DNA from: Cylindrotheca closterium
Taxonomy: Eukaryota; Bacillariophyta; Bacillariophyceae; Bacillariales; Bacillariaceae
Length of the DNA stretch: 64,000 nt
Direction: 5' to 3'
Assembly: GCA_933822405.4 (NCBI GenBank)
Contig: CAKOGP040000001.1
Span: 691,083 to 755,082 of the forward strand
Shown: one piece after another, positions 42,253-52,277 of the stretch
How positions within the stretch are numbered: the stretch's first letter is position 1
How the letters are laid out: the number at the start of each line of letters is the position of its first letter
The notes under the pieces: generated by a model
Told to the model about the DNA's origin: nothing
Databases searched by the model: none
What the model saw: only the letters and a program-made list of their open reading frames with translations
Position numbers and translations under genes: made by a program

Positions 42253-43638
42253 CTATTTCTCTTTCTGTAGCACCTCTGGATGATCGTGTATGTATTTCTT
42301 TTTGAAGTCTGCTAGCCTGTGTGCCCAATCAACAGCAGGGTCAATCTTGACTTCTTTTGGCCAGCCAATCAATGGAATATCTTCTGGCTGGTCCACTGGC
42401 AACAGCCGAAACAAATTTGGATCAATCACAGACGAAACCTTGCGAATGAACAAGGCACCCGATTCTCGAATGTTTTCAAGGTCATAAACGCCAAGAAAAT
42501 ATGGTCCCCAGGCATGAGGTGCATCCACGCCGGAGTTTTCTGGAACATTGTATCTCTGAACGGTGGTATAGACTCCTTGCGAATTGGGCATGTTCTCGTC
42601 CATGCGTTCGTATCGAATGGCGTACATATCCACTTCATCGACATCCAGATATCCTTCTTCGTCAATTTCTGGGATTGTTTTGGGCATGTAATGCATTAAG
42701 ATTGTCGGGATAAAGGTCTCGTCGGTCATTAGCTTTTTGGTGGCGATGAGGTATTCCTTGTATTGACTTGCCAGACTATCTGGACGATCCAATTGGCGCA
42801 CTAACAGCTGGCACCAATCGAACTGCAGTACCATCCATTGGCTTCCAAAATATGTTTCGGGAGCGTAATTCGAATGAGAGACCCCGTCGTCATCGACATA
42901 AGTCAGGTTTGCCGGGTCCTGGCTGTAGTGCCCGCGTTTGTGCCATTTCTTTGGGAAAAAGTGAATGGGAGCTGGGACCAGCCCAGTTTCGCAAGAATGC
43001 GAGGTGACAAAATTCGTCTTGGCCAAAGGGCCAGCAAACAAGCTGGCAACTCGATCGGGCGTGTAAACAGGCAAAGTATCTCCGCTGAGGTTGATGAATA
43101 CATCCCACTTTCCTTCGTATTCCTTGACTGCTTTGTCCAAACCCCAAAGCGTTGGCGCGTTCATGGACCAGGAACTCCAGGAGGAATTGTGCACCGAGGC
43201 GATTTCCACCTGACTCCCACAGGGACAAGCATCAATTTCTTGTTTCAGCACAGAAGATTCGTATGGTTTCATTCCAAATTTGACATCAATGTGAATGAGA
43301 ATGGTATTTCGTGAATCCCGAATCCCTCGAAACAAATACAAGGCATCGTTCATGGTTCGATCATTGTGCACCACAATCAAGTAGAAGATTCTTGCTCCAC
43401 AAGACGTCATCGTCGTGCTATTTGTATTGTCTGGATTGTTATTGAAACACAATTCTTGTAGTTCTTGCTGTTGTTGTGACCTCTCCTCGCACGTGCAATC
43501 GACATCGTCGTGCGCAATGCTGGACCAATGCGGATCATCCGGTAGATCGTGAATATCTTCGGCGCCTACAACATCTCCCGAGGAGCATGTTCCGCAGAGA
43601 ACGTATTGAATGAGGAGTATCAACAGTATTGCCCTCAT
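42253..43638 (-). CDS. GT14-like glycosyltransferase (core-2/xylosyltransferase family)
   Basis: 461 residues from the ATG at 43638, where MRAILLILLIQYVLCG forms a signal peptide or anchor. An in-frame ATG at 43767 would give 504 residues with a cytosolic head (type II topology), which is equally reasonable. The fold-defining pieces are ARIFYLIVVHNDRT, NTILIHIDVKF and KWDVFINLSGDTLPV, equivalent to the Yxxxxxx-H-D and WDxFINLSxxDxP blocks of GT14. SHSCETGLVPAP and FGSQWMVLQFDWCQLL cover the acceptor side. The enzymes add xylose or N-acetylglucosamine in the secretory pathway. Six or more cysteines in the lumenal part agree with this location. Confidence 0.82.
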   Translation of the reverse strand: MRAILLILLIQYVLCGTCSSGDVVGAEDIHDLPDDPHWSSIAHDDVDCTCEERSQQQQELQELCFNNNPDNTNSTTMTSCGARIFYLIVVHNDRTMNDALYLFRGIRDSRNTILIHIDVKFGMKPYESSVLKQEIDACPCGSQVEIASVHNSSWSSWSMNAPTLWGLDKAVKEYEGKWDVFINLSGDTLPVYTPDRVASLFAGPLAKTNFVTSHSCETGLVPAPIHFFPKKWHKRGHYSQDPANLTYVDDDGVSHSNYAPETYFGSQWMVLQFDWCQLLVRQLDRPDSLASQYKEYLIATKKLMTDETFIPTILMHYMPKTIPEIDEEGYLDVDEVDMYAIRYERMDENMPNSQGVYTTVQRYNVPENSGVDAPHAWGPYFLGVYDLENIRESGALFIRKVSSVIDPNLFRLLPVDQPEDIPLIGWPKEVKIDPAVDWAHRLADFKKKYIHDHPEVLQKEK

Positions 43639-43880
43639 GGCTTTATATTGGTCGAGTTGTGGTACACGATTATTGTGTTGCTCAAGGTTGGATGATGATG
43701 AGGTTTCAGTTTCAGGTTCAAAATGGGTATGATTTAGTCCCTTCTTCCATCGCAAGTCAGAAAACATGGAGGGTTGGGCAATGGTCTTATTAACGTAGCA
43801 GAAGTTTCTTTTTAAAAACAAAGTCTCATCTTGCCCGTGGCTTTAGCATAAGATGTAATAGTTACGTAGCAGAACTTCTT

Positions 43881-44803
43881 TTATTCTTCCATCTCCTCGG
43901 GTGCTTCGTTTTCCCCAAATCCCTTGCCTGAGACAAGACAGGTAATCCAATGCAGCACCAGACCAGGGGGACCAATCAAATTGCAAAACAATACGGAATG
44001 CGATGTAAACACTCCTCGTCGTAGACCATCCAACCAAACCCATCGGCCCACAAACAAGTCCCAAGTCAAGACGTGACTCCATTCTGAATAATAGTAGAGC
44101 GATATTATGAATCATGGAAAGCGTCAGTTAGTAGTACTCGTGGTGTCGTTTGTTCAATAATATATCCACACGTCCAGTTTTTTCTTCTTCTAGACGCACC
44201 TTCCGCTACAAAGTTGGGATAGTTGGTAACCATGTTCATGAACGCCGCTTGCGGATCGCCACCGGGGTTGAAGACTTCGTTGAATTCCAGCAACGGTGCC
44301 GTGGCGCCCGGTTGGACAATCGAACTCGCCACAATGAAGAAATGCGTCAAGGCAAAAAAGACAACCACATCTTGTGTGTCGCGAGAAAGAGCAGAAGAAG
44401 TTAGAATAGGCTGTCAACCGCGCGCTCCTAAGTTTCGGCGATCATTTTTGCACGTACCCAGACTTCCCATGACTTTCTTGGTAATATCGGCCTTGGGCAG
44501 AAAAATCAACAGCAGCCAAAACGGCTGTGGACCAAAGGTTGCAAAACTAAATGCCGTGTGGATTGGTTCAGGTGATGTTCCAATGATTTCCATTACCGAT
44601 TTCAGTCGGGTGGACGACTGTCCATTGTTGTGAATCTGCTTGTTGGATTGTTTGGAAACTACCAATGGAGAACATCGTTGCTGTTGAAGACCTTGTTGTT
44701 GGAGGACAGCTTTGCTTGAACCACCGACTGTTGGAGCGAATGCCGAGCAGGCACCTAACGAAGAAAGGACTAGTAGCGTCTTTAGAAGTCGACGAGTCAA
44801 CAT
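43881..44803 (-). CDS. ABA4-like (DUF4281) plastid carotenoid-pathway membrane protein
   Basis: Three exons, 44803-44458, 44370-44200 and 44083-43881, give 239 residues. The signal peptide ends GACSAF/APTVGG, a textbook plastid motif. The mature part has four hydrophobic segments. Spanning the second and third exons is AE/EWSHVLTWDLFVGRWVWLD (a DLFVGRWxWLDG core), the hallmark of the ABA4 family, followed by FTSHSVLFCNLIGPPGL. ABA4 is needed for neoxanthin formation in plants. In fucoxanthin-making algae, relatives are thought to act in carotenoid isomerisation or epoxide rearrangement; the exact step here is inference. Intron 1 carries a GTACGT donor and intron 2 a less common GTGCGT donor. 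Divergent to RNASEH2B. Confidence 0.88.
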
Positions 44804-44994
44804 TGTGCTGTATGTCGTCAATAGGTGTGGGAACACAGTACCGGTACTGGTAGGATATCTTTGTGTTCCTGTCGCACTGACCTGTTTTTGGATTCTGTTT
44901 TTCTGATGTTTGCCTGTCCGAACACGTACCAGATACGTCATCAGTGCCCGAATGAAATGTGGTCGAAGGGTTCGACCTTGTCTGTGTTTCAAAA

Positions 44995-45004
44995 TGGCGC
45001 GAAG
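44995..45004. promoter_or_regulatory. E2F-like site upstream of RNASEH2B
   Basis: TGGCGCGAAG lies about 90 bases before the RNASEH2B ATG, nine of ten bases identical to the POLK site. A TACGTCA bZIP-like motif lies about 60 bases further up, near 44934. Confidence 0.45.
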
Positions 45005-45090
45005 ACAAAATGACAACTTGACCAACGCAACTTCCGACATCCAATCATCTCTGAAGCAATATCTCTCAATCGATCAACCAAACCTTCAGC

Positions 45091-46059
45091 ATGAATGGTC
45101 ATGGCGATTTCAAGTGGATGGTATCCATTGCCGACGAGACCTTTTCCAATAGAAATGGAAGCAAAAGCAAAATTGTCCAGTTGAACGACCCATCCACCAA
45201 CTCGAGCCGTCAGTACATTCAACTTTCCAACAACAGCCATGATCTGGTGGAAACCCAAAGTCTGGAATCCGACTTTTCGTCCTTTCTGGTGGGACGTCAT
45301 GTGGTGAAGGACGGAAACCTCTACGTTATGAATCGAGTGGATCCCTTATTTTGGTTCTTCTCGCAGTACTCCCATACAGAACAATGCAAACAATGGCGAC
45401 CAGTGGATCAAGTGGTCGAGTGCCTGCCGGATGTAGTTCAAAAGGCTTTGGATACGGATCAAATTCCCCATCTCTTTCAAGTGTTGAACAGCGAAGCAAT
45501 GGGCGATACTCCCTTTTTCAAATTTGTTCCCGAACGTGCACTGAAATGGCTCCAACAAAAGCACCAACGCATCTTCCATTGTCTTGAAATACAAGAGAAG
45601 GCAAAACGAGAACAAAGCAAAAAGAAACTTTCCAAAAGTAGCCGCGGTGGTGGTTCGGTCAGCGCCAGCTTTTACATGCCGGAAGATACAACATCATCCG
45701 CACCACAAACGGAAACGGATCCTTCCATCCTGAGCAATGCCGACATTCAAATGCTGAAATTGGACAGTGCCCAAATCATCTCCAACTACTTGCCACCCGA
45801 ATGGTCCAAGGCTTTGATGGACCATTTGGGACTGGCAGAAACTGAAGCCAAGGTGACGCAACAACACCAAGTCAAGAGACCAGTCGTCTCCCCCACTGCC
45901 TCTCCCGACAAGCCTGAAGAAATAGAAAAGCCAAAGAAAAAGGTAGTCGAAGCACAAACGATAGGCAACAAGCGTCTTGCAAAAGTTAGTACCAAGGGAA
46001 TGAAGTCACTTGCCAGTTTCTTTGGAGGACCAACGACCAAGAAGAAAAAGGTGCAATGA
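45091..46059 (+). CDS. RNASEH2B: Ribonuclease H2 subunit B
   Basis: 322 residues, single exon. The triple-barrel part shared with human RNASEH2B is visible: LVGRHVVKDGNLYVMNRVDPLFWFF, WRPVDQVVE, FFKFVPERALKWLQQK. An alpha-helical linker with LDSAQIISNYLPPEWSKAL corresponds to the human LISDYIPKELS. The C-terminus MKSLASFFG followed by a lysine-rich tail is a PCNA-binding (PIP) box at the same place as human MKSIDTFFG. The subunit anchors the catalytic A subunit to replication forks, where RNase H2 removes misinserted ribonucleotides. A longer start in another frame (ATG 44994) does not join this frame. Confidence 0.92.
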   Translation: MNGHGDFKWMVSIADETFSNRNGSKSKIVQLNDPSTNSSRQYIQLSNNSHDLVETQSLESDFSSFLVGRHVVKDGNLYVMNRVDPLFWFFSQYSHTEQCKQWRPVDQVVECLPDVVQKALDTDQIPHLFQVLNSEAMGDTPFFKFVPERALKWLQQKHQRIFHCLEIQEKAKREQSKKKLSKSSRGGGSVSASFYMPEDTTSSAPQTETDPSILSNADIQMLKLDSAQIISNYLPPEWSKALMDHLGLAETEAKVTQQHQVKRPVVSPTASPDKPEEIEKPKKKVVEAQTIGNKRLAKVSTKGMKSLASFFGGPTTKKKKVQ

Positions 46060-46508
46060 TTGGTAAACGACCGAGTGAGGGTCTTGTTGACGTCAATCAT
46101 TGATGAGGTCTCACTGCAAGAATTTTCCCAACAAGAGACACAAGAAAATATTAATGACTAATTTTTATCCAGCAGCTAAAAGGAGCCAATATTGTTGATA
46201 TGAACATAAGTGTATAATTTTAATTTACATGATGATGAATGATGAGGACTAGTGTTATATACTGTATGTTCTACCTACCCATGATATTTGCACCTTTTTA
46301 CCGACCTTAATATGTCTTCTCCATTTCTCCATAGTTTACGTTTTGACATCATAACCTATTTCAGTTTCTTCGCTCGGCGAGCGCGTGTCACTTTAAACTT
46401 ACAGTAGCGTCGCCATCAGATCGACAAACATCAAAACTGAGGACGAACATTATTTCAGGTGCAAGTACTCGTACTGTACTGTTGATTGGCAATAGTGTCA
46501 TCATCGTC
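46060..46508. promoter_or_regulatory. Intergenic region RNASEH2B / plastid protein
   Basis: 449 AT-rich bases. A GATGATGAATGATGAGG stretch near 46230 was considered as a snoRNA-like box and dropped. No gene is supported. Confidence 0.45.
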
Positions 46509-47291
46509 ATGAAGTTGTTGCTTCCCTTTTCCATATTATTATTGGCTACTACGACTGCAGCCTTTGCACCCCACTCTTTGAATCAAAAGAATGTTAACAA
46601 TCATTCATCCAAAAGCTTCCACAAGCAGCCGACCAACGGCCAATCCATCATGATCATCACTCCACAACGACAAAAGGACACCTCGTTGAATTTATTATTG
46701 GATGTTCCCGATTATTTCTTCACCTTTACCTTTCCCATGCTAGGGATCATTCTCCAAGTTTCCAAATCCTTTGGCCGTCTCCGCATGGAAGAACGAGCCT
46801 GGGAATTGCGGGTCGAAGAAGCCCGCCAAAAGCGAATCGAAGAGGACCCAACTCTGACCGAAATTGAATTGAGGCGCAAAGAAGCCGCCATGGAATGGTC
46901 AGCCTATGGAAAGCCACGAATGGACGAAGAACGATTGCAAAAGGAACAACAAGAAAAAGAAATGATGTATGAATCAAGGCGTCGGAATCGTGTTCAAGTG
47001 ATGGATCGGGACGAAGAAGACGACGACGAGGAAGATGAAACACAATACCGCAAGAATCGCATGACTGACAAGGAAATTGACTTGTTTGAAATGGAATATG
47101 GAGTCGATTATGATCCATATTATGATGATCCCTATACTGAAGATGAACTTCCTGATGACATTCCGTACAATGTGGATCGCAAGTATGGAGATCGTATTTA
47201 CGACAATGGCGAAATATTTTACAAGGACAAGGAATCGGGGATGTTTTACCGACAAGGGGCCAAACCAAGAATGTTATCGTTTTGGCAATAA
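46509..47291 (+). CDS. Plastid-targeted acidic protein of unknown function
   Basis: 260 residues from the ATG at 46509. The signal peptide LLLPFSILLLATTTAAF/AP carries the plastid motif AAF/AP. After a short Ser/Asn-rich transit region there is one hydrophobic segment (DYFFTFTFPMLGIILQV). A long charged helix with many Glu/Arg pairs (MEERAWELRVEEARQKRIEE) follows, then an acidic stretch DEEDDDEEDE. The C-terminus is Asp/Tyr-rich (DYDPYYDDPYTEDELPDD). It is probably a single-span thylakoid or envelope protein with a soluble helical domain. I do not recognise the family. Confidence 0.7.
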   Translation: MKLLLPFSILLLATTTAAFAPHSLNQKNVNNHSSKSFHKQPTNGQSIMIITPQRQKDTSLNLLLDVPDYFFTFTFPMLGIILQVSKSFGRLRMEERAWELRVEEARQKRIEEDPTLTEIELRRKEAAMEWSAYGKPRMDEERLQKEQQEKEMMYESRRRNRVQVMDRDEEDDDEEDETQYRKNRMTDKEIDLFEMEYGVDYDPYYDDPYTEDELPDDIPYNVDRKYGDRIYDNGEIFYKDKESGMFYRQGAKPRMLSFWQ

Positions 47292-47716
47292 CAAGTATGA
47301 AGTACCAAAGAATAGACATGGCGATGGGTGCCACCGAGGATCCGTCCAAGGAGGAGAAGCAGTTGGAAGAAGAACAAGACGACCAAGAGTGATGAAGAAC
47401 ATCAGCCGCTCCACCAGAGATCGACGAATGAACCATCGGTGATAGAGAGGAGCTGATTTGAACAAATAGCTTAGAATAACGCAATAAAAGTTAATCCGCG
47501 CAGAAGTAACCTAAGATTATTTGAAAGACCTTGCTACATACCGGTACAATCACGCTGTGCTTTTCAGATAAGTCTCCAAAATGCACCTGTGCTATTTAGT
47601 CGTATTGATCAAACCCGACTTTCAGCCGGAACACCAATCGTGACTATTTGCGACCATTGAAGAAAACACAACTACCGGTGCAGCACTTCCTGTGACAACC
47701 CAAGAATCCAACCAAG
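47292..47716. promoter_or_regulatory. Intergenic region upstream of SNW1
   Basis: 425 bases; TACCGGTA palindrome at 47539-47546 and a related ACTACCGGTG at about 47671. No gene is supported. Confidence 0.5.
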
Positions 47717-49489
47717 ATGGCATCTCTTTCGTTGCCACCGCCGAAGCATTCGAATAATTCAGCGTTTCAATTCGGCAAACCAGCAGCAGTAGCCGAAGAA
47801 GAAGAAGAAGAAGAAACCGAGACAGCCATTGTCTTCACCGGGTCCAATGAACCAGCACCAGCACCAGCTGCTCCTTCCAAACCCAAGAAACCCCTTCGTG
47901 CTCCCTGCTATGAAGAACGGTGTCTAGCAGCTGCTGAAATTGCCAAAATGACGCCCGAAGAAAGAAAAAGCAATCCTCGCAAACTCTTTGTTCCTCGTGC
48001 TCTGGAGGATTTTGATGATGGGGGTGCCTTTCCCGAAATTCATGTCGCTCAATATCCCCGTCACATGGGCAATCCGCATTTGCGCAAAAAGGGGGCATCC
48101 GTAAATGGCTTTCAAACTAGATCTAGAGCTATTGTCAATGTGGAAGTGGATAAGGATGGGGAGATCTCGTACGATGCCATTGTCAAGGGAGGAACGAATG
48201 CAGGAAAAAAGGTGTTCTCCCGATACGAAGATTTGCGTGGAGGGGAAGGCAAGGCAGAGGACCTCGCACTACCAACCGAAGATGAAGAAAAGGAAGCTAC
48301 TGACAAGACTCAGGCTGCCTTGCAAAAATTATTGGCCAGCAAAACTGCCTTGAACAATCCTTCCGGTTCTGCCATGGTCAATGCGGAAACCTCCAAGAAT
48401 ATGGAAGCCAAGACGAAGTTCATCAAGTACACCCCCCGACCGGACGCTCCTGGATACAATCCTGCTGCTGCTCAACGTGTCATTCAAATGGTCCCCAAAC
48501 AAGTCGACCCCATGCAGCCTCCCAAGCACAAGCACGTCAAGGCACCAAGAGGACCAGCCGAAGATCCTGTTCCCGTCTTGCATGCACCGCCCAAGAAACT
48601 CACCAAAGAAGAACGCGACAAGTGGAATGTTCCCGCTTGTATTAGTAACTGGAAGAATAGTCGTGGGTATACGATTCCGCTGGACAAGCGATTGGCCGCC
48701 GATGGTCGTGGATTGCGAGAGCACACGATCAATCCCAATTTTGCCACTCTTTCCGAGAGTTTGTACGTGGCCGAAGGACAGGCACGGCAAGAAGTCCGTT
48801 TGCGAGCCCAAGTCCAAAAGAAATTGGCCATGCAAGAACGAGACAAACGAGAAGAAGAATTGCGAGAATTGGCCAATCAAGCAAGATTGGAACGCAGTGG
48901 ATTGGCTGCTGAGCAAACCGCCGAATCCATTGATCATCCACCCACCCCGGAAGACAGTGAGGAGGACGAGGAGGAAGAAAGCGCACCTCGCAATCGAGCC
49001 GAGGAGACTGAAGAGGAAAAAGCTGCCAGACAACGAGAAAAGCTCCGACTGGAACGAAGGAAGGAAAGAGAACGTGAATTGCGACAGGAAAACAACATGG
49101 AAATCAAAAAGCGCAAGCTGGAAGCCGATCGCGACGTTTCCGAGAAGATTGCTTTGGGAGTCCATACGGGTACTGGTGGTGCCGGAGAAGTTGATTCTCG
49201 TTTGTACAGTCAATCGGCCGGAATGGACTCTGGGTTTGGAGCTGACGATGAGTACAATGCCTACAGCAAGCCCCTCTTTGATCGCCAAGCTGCTGCCTCA
49301 TCGGGTTCTATCTACAGGCCCACACGGGGAGAGACTGAATACAATGCCGATGAATCGTATGACAAGTTGGTCAAGGGCGGTACTTCCAAATTTCAACCGT
49401 CCAAGGGATTTGCCGGAGCCGAAGGTGGTGCTGACATTCGTGCTGGGCCACGGTCAGCACCTGTGCAATTTGAAAAGGGAAAGAAGTGA
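47717..49489 (+). CDS. SNW1: SNW-domain splicing and transcription factor (SNW1/SKIP, Prp45)
   Basis: 590 residues, single exon. The N-terminal conserved block PRALEDFDDGGAFPEIHVAQYP is the SKIP signature found before the SNW domain. The SNW domain runs from about 240 to 400: YTPRPDAPGYNPAAAQRVIQM, PKKLTKEERDKWNVPACISN, and the name-giving SNWKNSRGYTIPLDKRLAADG. An extended charged helix (QERDKREEELRELANQARLE) and an acidic/RS-like region follow, and a C-terminal ESYDKLVKGGTSKFQP motif parallels the human end. SNW1 sits in the active spliceosome and also links to transcription. An acidic EEEEEEET run at residues 29-36 is local to this protein. Confidence 0.94.
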   Translation: MASLSLPPPKHSNNSAFQFGKPAAVAEEEEEEETETAIVFTGSNEPAPAPAAPSKPKKPLRAPCYEERCLAAAEIAKMTPEERKSNPRKLFVPRALEDFDDGGAFPEIHVAQYPRHMGNPHLRKKGASVNGFQTRSRAIVNVEVDKDGEISYDAIVKGGTNAGKKVFSRYEDLRGGEGKAEDLALPTEDEEKEATDKTQAALQKLLASKTALNNPSGSAMVNAETSKNMEAKTKFIKYTPRPDAPGYNPAAAQRVIQMVPKQVDPMQPPKHKHVKAPRGPAEDPVPVLHAPPKKLTKEERDKWNVPACISNWKNSRGYTIPLDKRLAADGRGLREHTINPNFATLSESLYVAEGQARQEVRLRAQVQKKLAMQERDKREEELRELANQARLERSGLAAEQTAESIDHPPTPEDSEEDEEEESAPRNRAEETEEEKAARQREKLRLERRKERERELRQENNMEIKKRKLEADRDVSEKIALGVHTGTGGAGEVDSRLYSQSAGMDSGFGADDEYNAYSKPLFDRQAAASSGSIYRPTRGETEYNADESYDKLVKGGTSKFQPSKGFAGAEGGADIRAGPRSAPVQFEKGKK

Positions 49490-49541
49490 GCTACTACTAA
49501 CTAAATGGAATACTACATTGCAATTTAACTTGAACATTTTA

Positions 49542-51994
49542 CTATGAAGCCATTGTCACTTCTTCCTCTCGGAGCTTGCGCATCAAATCCTGGTATCGTG
49601 CGCTGCATTCCATCAACAGTTTGTTGCCCTTTGCCTTTTCGGATGCGGCCTCCTCCATTTTCACTTTCCAGGAATTGGAAGCTTCCTTGTCACCCTTTGC
49701 TAGTCCCATCGCCATTTGTTCTTTGCAGTAGCCTTCCATAGTCATGGCGTCGGATATTTGCGTCAAGATCGGATTCGAATCGTTGAGCTGGTTGGTGAAG
49801 CAGTCCACCTTTTGTTGGGCATGATCCTGGGCTTTTTGGTCGCCCCTCGCCTTGGCGTCGGAAACTTCCAACATGGCCTTGCTCACCTCTATGGAAAGGA
49901 ACAAGGTCAAAAAGTTTCGAATTCTGCGCAAAATTAGGGGTGAGTTCGTACTTCAATACTTGCAGAACGAAAAGGACATGCACTTGCTTACCCAAAACCT
50001 CCACAACCTGGTTTGATAGCCAAGCCATCTTGACTTTTGGTTTCTGCACAGACTCGCTGAATGTATTCGAAGAAGGGGGCTTCCTCATGTGGCTCTCGTT
50101 GCAGAATATTGGAGGTGAAAATTTGGTATAGACTGTTGCAGTAATTGGCATCGTGAGAAAGGTCATGAGCAATGCCATAATCGGCTCATCCAAGCATACG
50201 TACATATCGCCTCCTTGCACATCACAAAGAATCTTGTTTCGTACAATTCCCAAGTAGGTCTCTTCAGAAACGCCATCACCCAACAGGCTGTATAGATTCT
50301 TGTAGCGTGACTCTAGAATAGCTGCAATAATCTCGTCTTTCTTGACCTGATAGGAATCGTCTTCTCCAAGCTCTTTGTCAAGAATCTCGGAGATGCTTTG
50401 TTCTGTGACATCTAGGCTAACGGCACCATCGGGTGCCACGTGGCCACTATTTTCCAACAGCGCAATGGTAGCTTCCGCGAAAGTTGATGACATCCCAGCG
50501 CATTCGACCAAGTGAGCGACATCCACAATTCCATAGTAGGATCTTGGAATGTTTAGAAATGTAAATCCCTGAACAAAAGTGGATGGTGTGAGGGGCGACC
50601 AAGTTTAAAGACACTCACGCAACGGAAACAAAAAGGGCAACGTACCTCTCCAGTGACTTCGCGCATATCGTTGCACCTCTGGATGAATTCCACCAGGTTA
50701 CCAACTCGGGATGCGACATGCTGGATTCCTTGACCAATCTCTTCCAAGAAACCATGCACGTGACTGACAATACCAAAATGAAGTGTGAGGTGAACCATCC
50801 CAACGAATTAAACAGGATCAAATATCTATTCATTCGCACTCACCCGACTTCGCTAAGCGCATTATTGATAGGTAAATACACCTGACTTTGATCTCGTAGT
50901 ACTGCAGCTTTGTCAGCACCACGGAATAGCGACTCGTTGCCAGTCACTGTACTTTCAATTTGTGCTTCTCCGGCAGCGACAACTCCTGCATTGAAATCTA
51001 CTTTTGGTGTGAATCCCAACGTATCTTCCAAGGTACTTAAGAATTCGGTGCGGCTAATAACATTTGACACCCAGTGATCACAATACGCGGCTTGGCTACT
51101 TTCATCGAATGTTGCATCGACCCGATCTAGTCCGGGCAGTTTGCAAGTTGTTTCGTCCTTGGAATCTTTGCTTTCAATGAATCTGAGTAGAGTTCCAGCA
51201 TCGGCTTTTCTATTTTCATCATTTGAACCGCCCTCGTGGTGATAATACGCGAAAACTTCGAGAACTTGAGCATCGTCATAGTTGTTGAAGGCGTGAATCA
51301 GATTTGGATGCTTCTCCTTGTATCTCTGGTGGACCAGGCTGGCATCATTGACGTCGAATCCCAAAACTGCAATCCCCTGTCTGTGTGCTTGATGCTCATA
51401 AAAACGATGAATATTTTCTGATGAAAGAAACGAATCAGTACATGCAATGGGCTTCCACTTGAGCTGTCGTTATCTTTCTTTCTCACCTGCGTCAAAATGT
51501 TGATAACTGTCGGACGAATTATCCTTGTCGCCATCAGCTGCCGTTACAACAATCTGAACACCGTTTGGGTCCCTTGACGTGACTAATAATGATCTTGTGT
51601 TTGTACTTTCCTTTCCTTCAGGGAGCCGGCAACCTGTCACTCGAAATCCGAAACCCACCAAAAGTTGCTTCACCACATCACGATTTTGCGGGATGAAAGG
51701 CTCGCCCGGATCAGCTGATGGGTTTTGAGACTTCCATAATTCGCGTTTTTCTGACAAACTTTTAGAGCTTGAATAAAGTGAGAGAGAGTTCAAGGATTCT
51801 TCCAGCTCCTTGTACTCTGAAACACTCCCAATGTGATCGGTATAGAGTTGGAGGTGGGAAAAAGATATCTCCACATCATTCGTTGTACTCTCCAGTTGAA
51901 ACTTTAGAGGTTTATGTGTGTGGCAACACGTTTGCGTTGGAACAAATGCAGTTACTTGTAATGAGAGGATGGAAAGCAATACAACAAGACTCAT
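49542..51994 (-). CDS. HPPD-like dioxygenase, plastid-targeted, greatly extended
   Basis: Six exons (51994-51487, 51417-50844, 50763-50646, 50568-50204, 50132-49992, 49923-49542) give 695 residues. The signal peptide ends LQVTAF/VPTQT, a plastid motif. The order of 4-hydroxyphenylpyruvate dioxygenase is followed: FSHLQLYTDHIG and QIVVTAADGD (N-terminal barrel), HRFYEHQAHRQGIAVLGFDV, DHWVSNV with His284, GIQHVASRV with His376, and FFEYIQRV with Glu544 as the likely third iron ligand. Next come PGCGGFG and the NFLTLFLSIE helix. All three iron ligands are thus present. HPPD proteins are about 360-440 residues. Here there are insertions between ligands (168 residues between the second and third, against about 83) and a helical C-terminal extension of some 110 residues. 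Role of the family: homogentisate for plastoquinone and tocopherol. Confidence 0.85.
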
Positions 51995-52277
51995 GATGTT
52001 ATGATCTCATCGGCGGAGGGAAAATGATGACGGTGTCGTTTTCTGTCTTTTTTTGTTTAACTTCATTTTGCGAGGGTCTATCCTAGCTCCCGTAACTACG
52101 ACGAACAATGTCGGATGGAACAGCAGACGCCATGAGCCAATTCACACCAAATGACAAATAGCAAGTTACAGAAACATACCTACAATAGTAGGAGTAGTTG
52201 TGGGCCAGCTAACTGGTACTTATATATATAACATTAAGCGGCTATACTTTTTCAGTTTTACGAAACTATAGGTACCT
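51995..52277. promoter_or_regulatory. Intergenic region HPPD-like / eIF4B-like
   Basis: 283 bases containing the HPPD-like promoter and the 3' flank of the eIF4B-like gene. A TATATATATA run lies near 52222. Confidence 0.4.

Noticed and set aside
44994..45090. Alternative start of RNASEH2B at ATG 44994
   Set aside because: It lies in another frame and reads through without family similarity. The ATG at 45091 opens the conserved frame.
46225..46245. Possible box C/D snoRNA at the GATGATGAATGATGAGG run
   Set aside because: No matching D box at a sensible distance and no terminal stem. A simple GAT repeat explains it.
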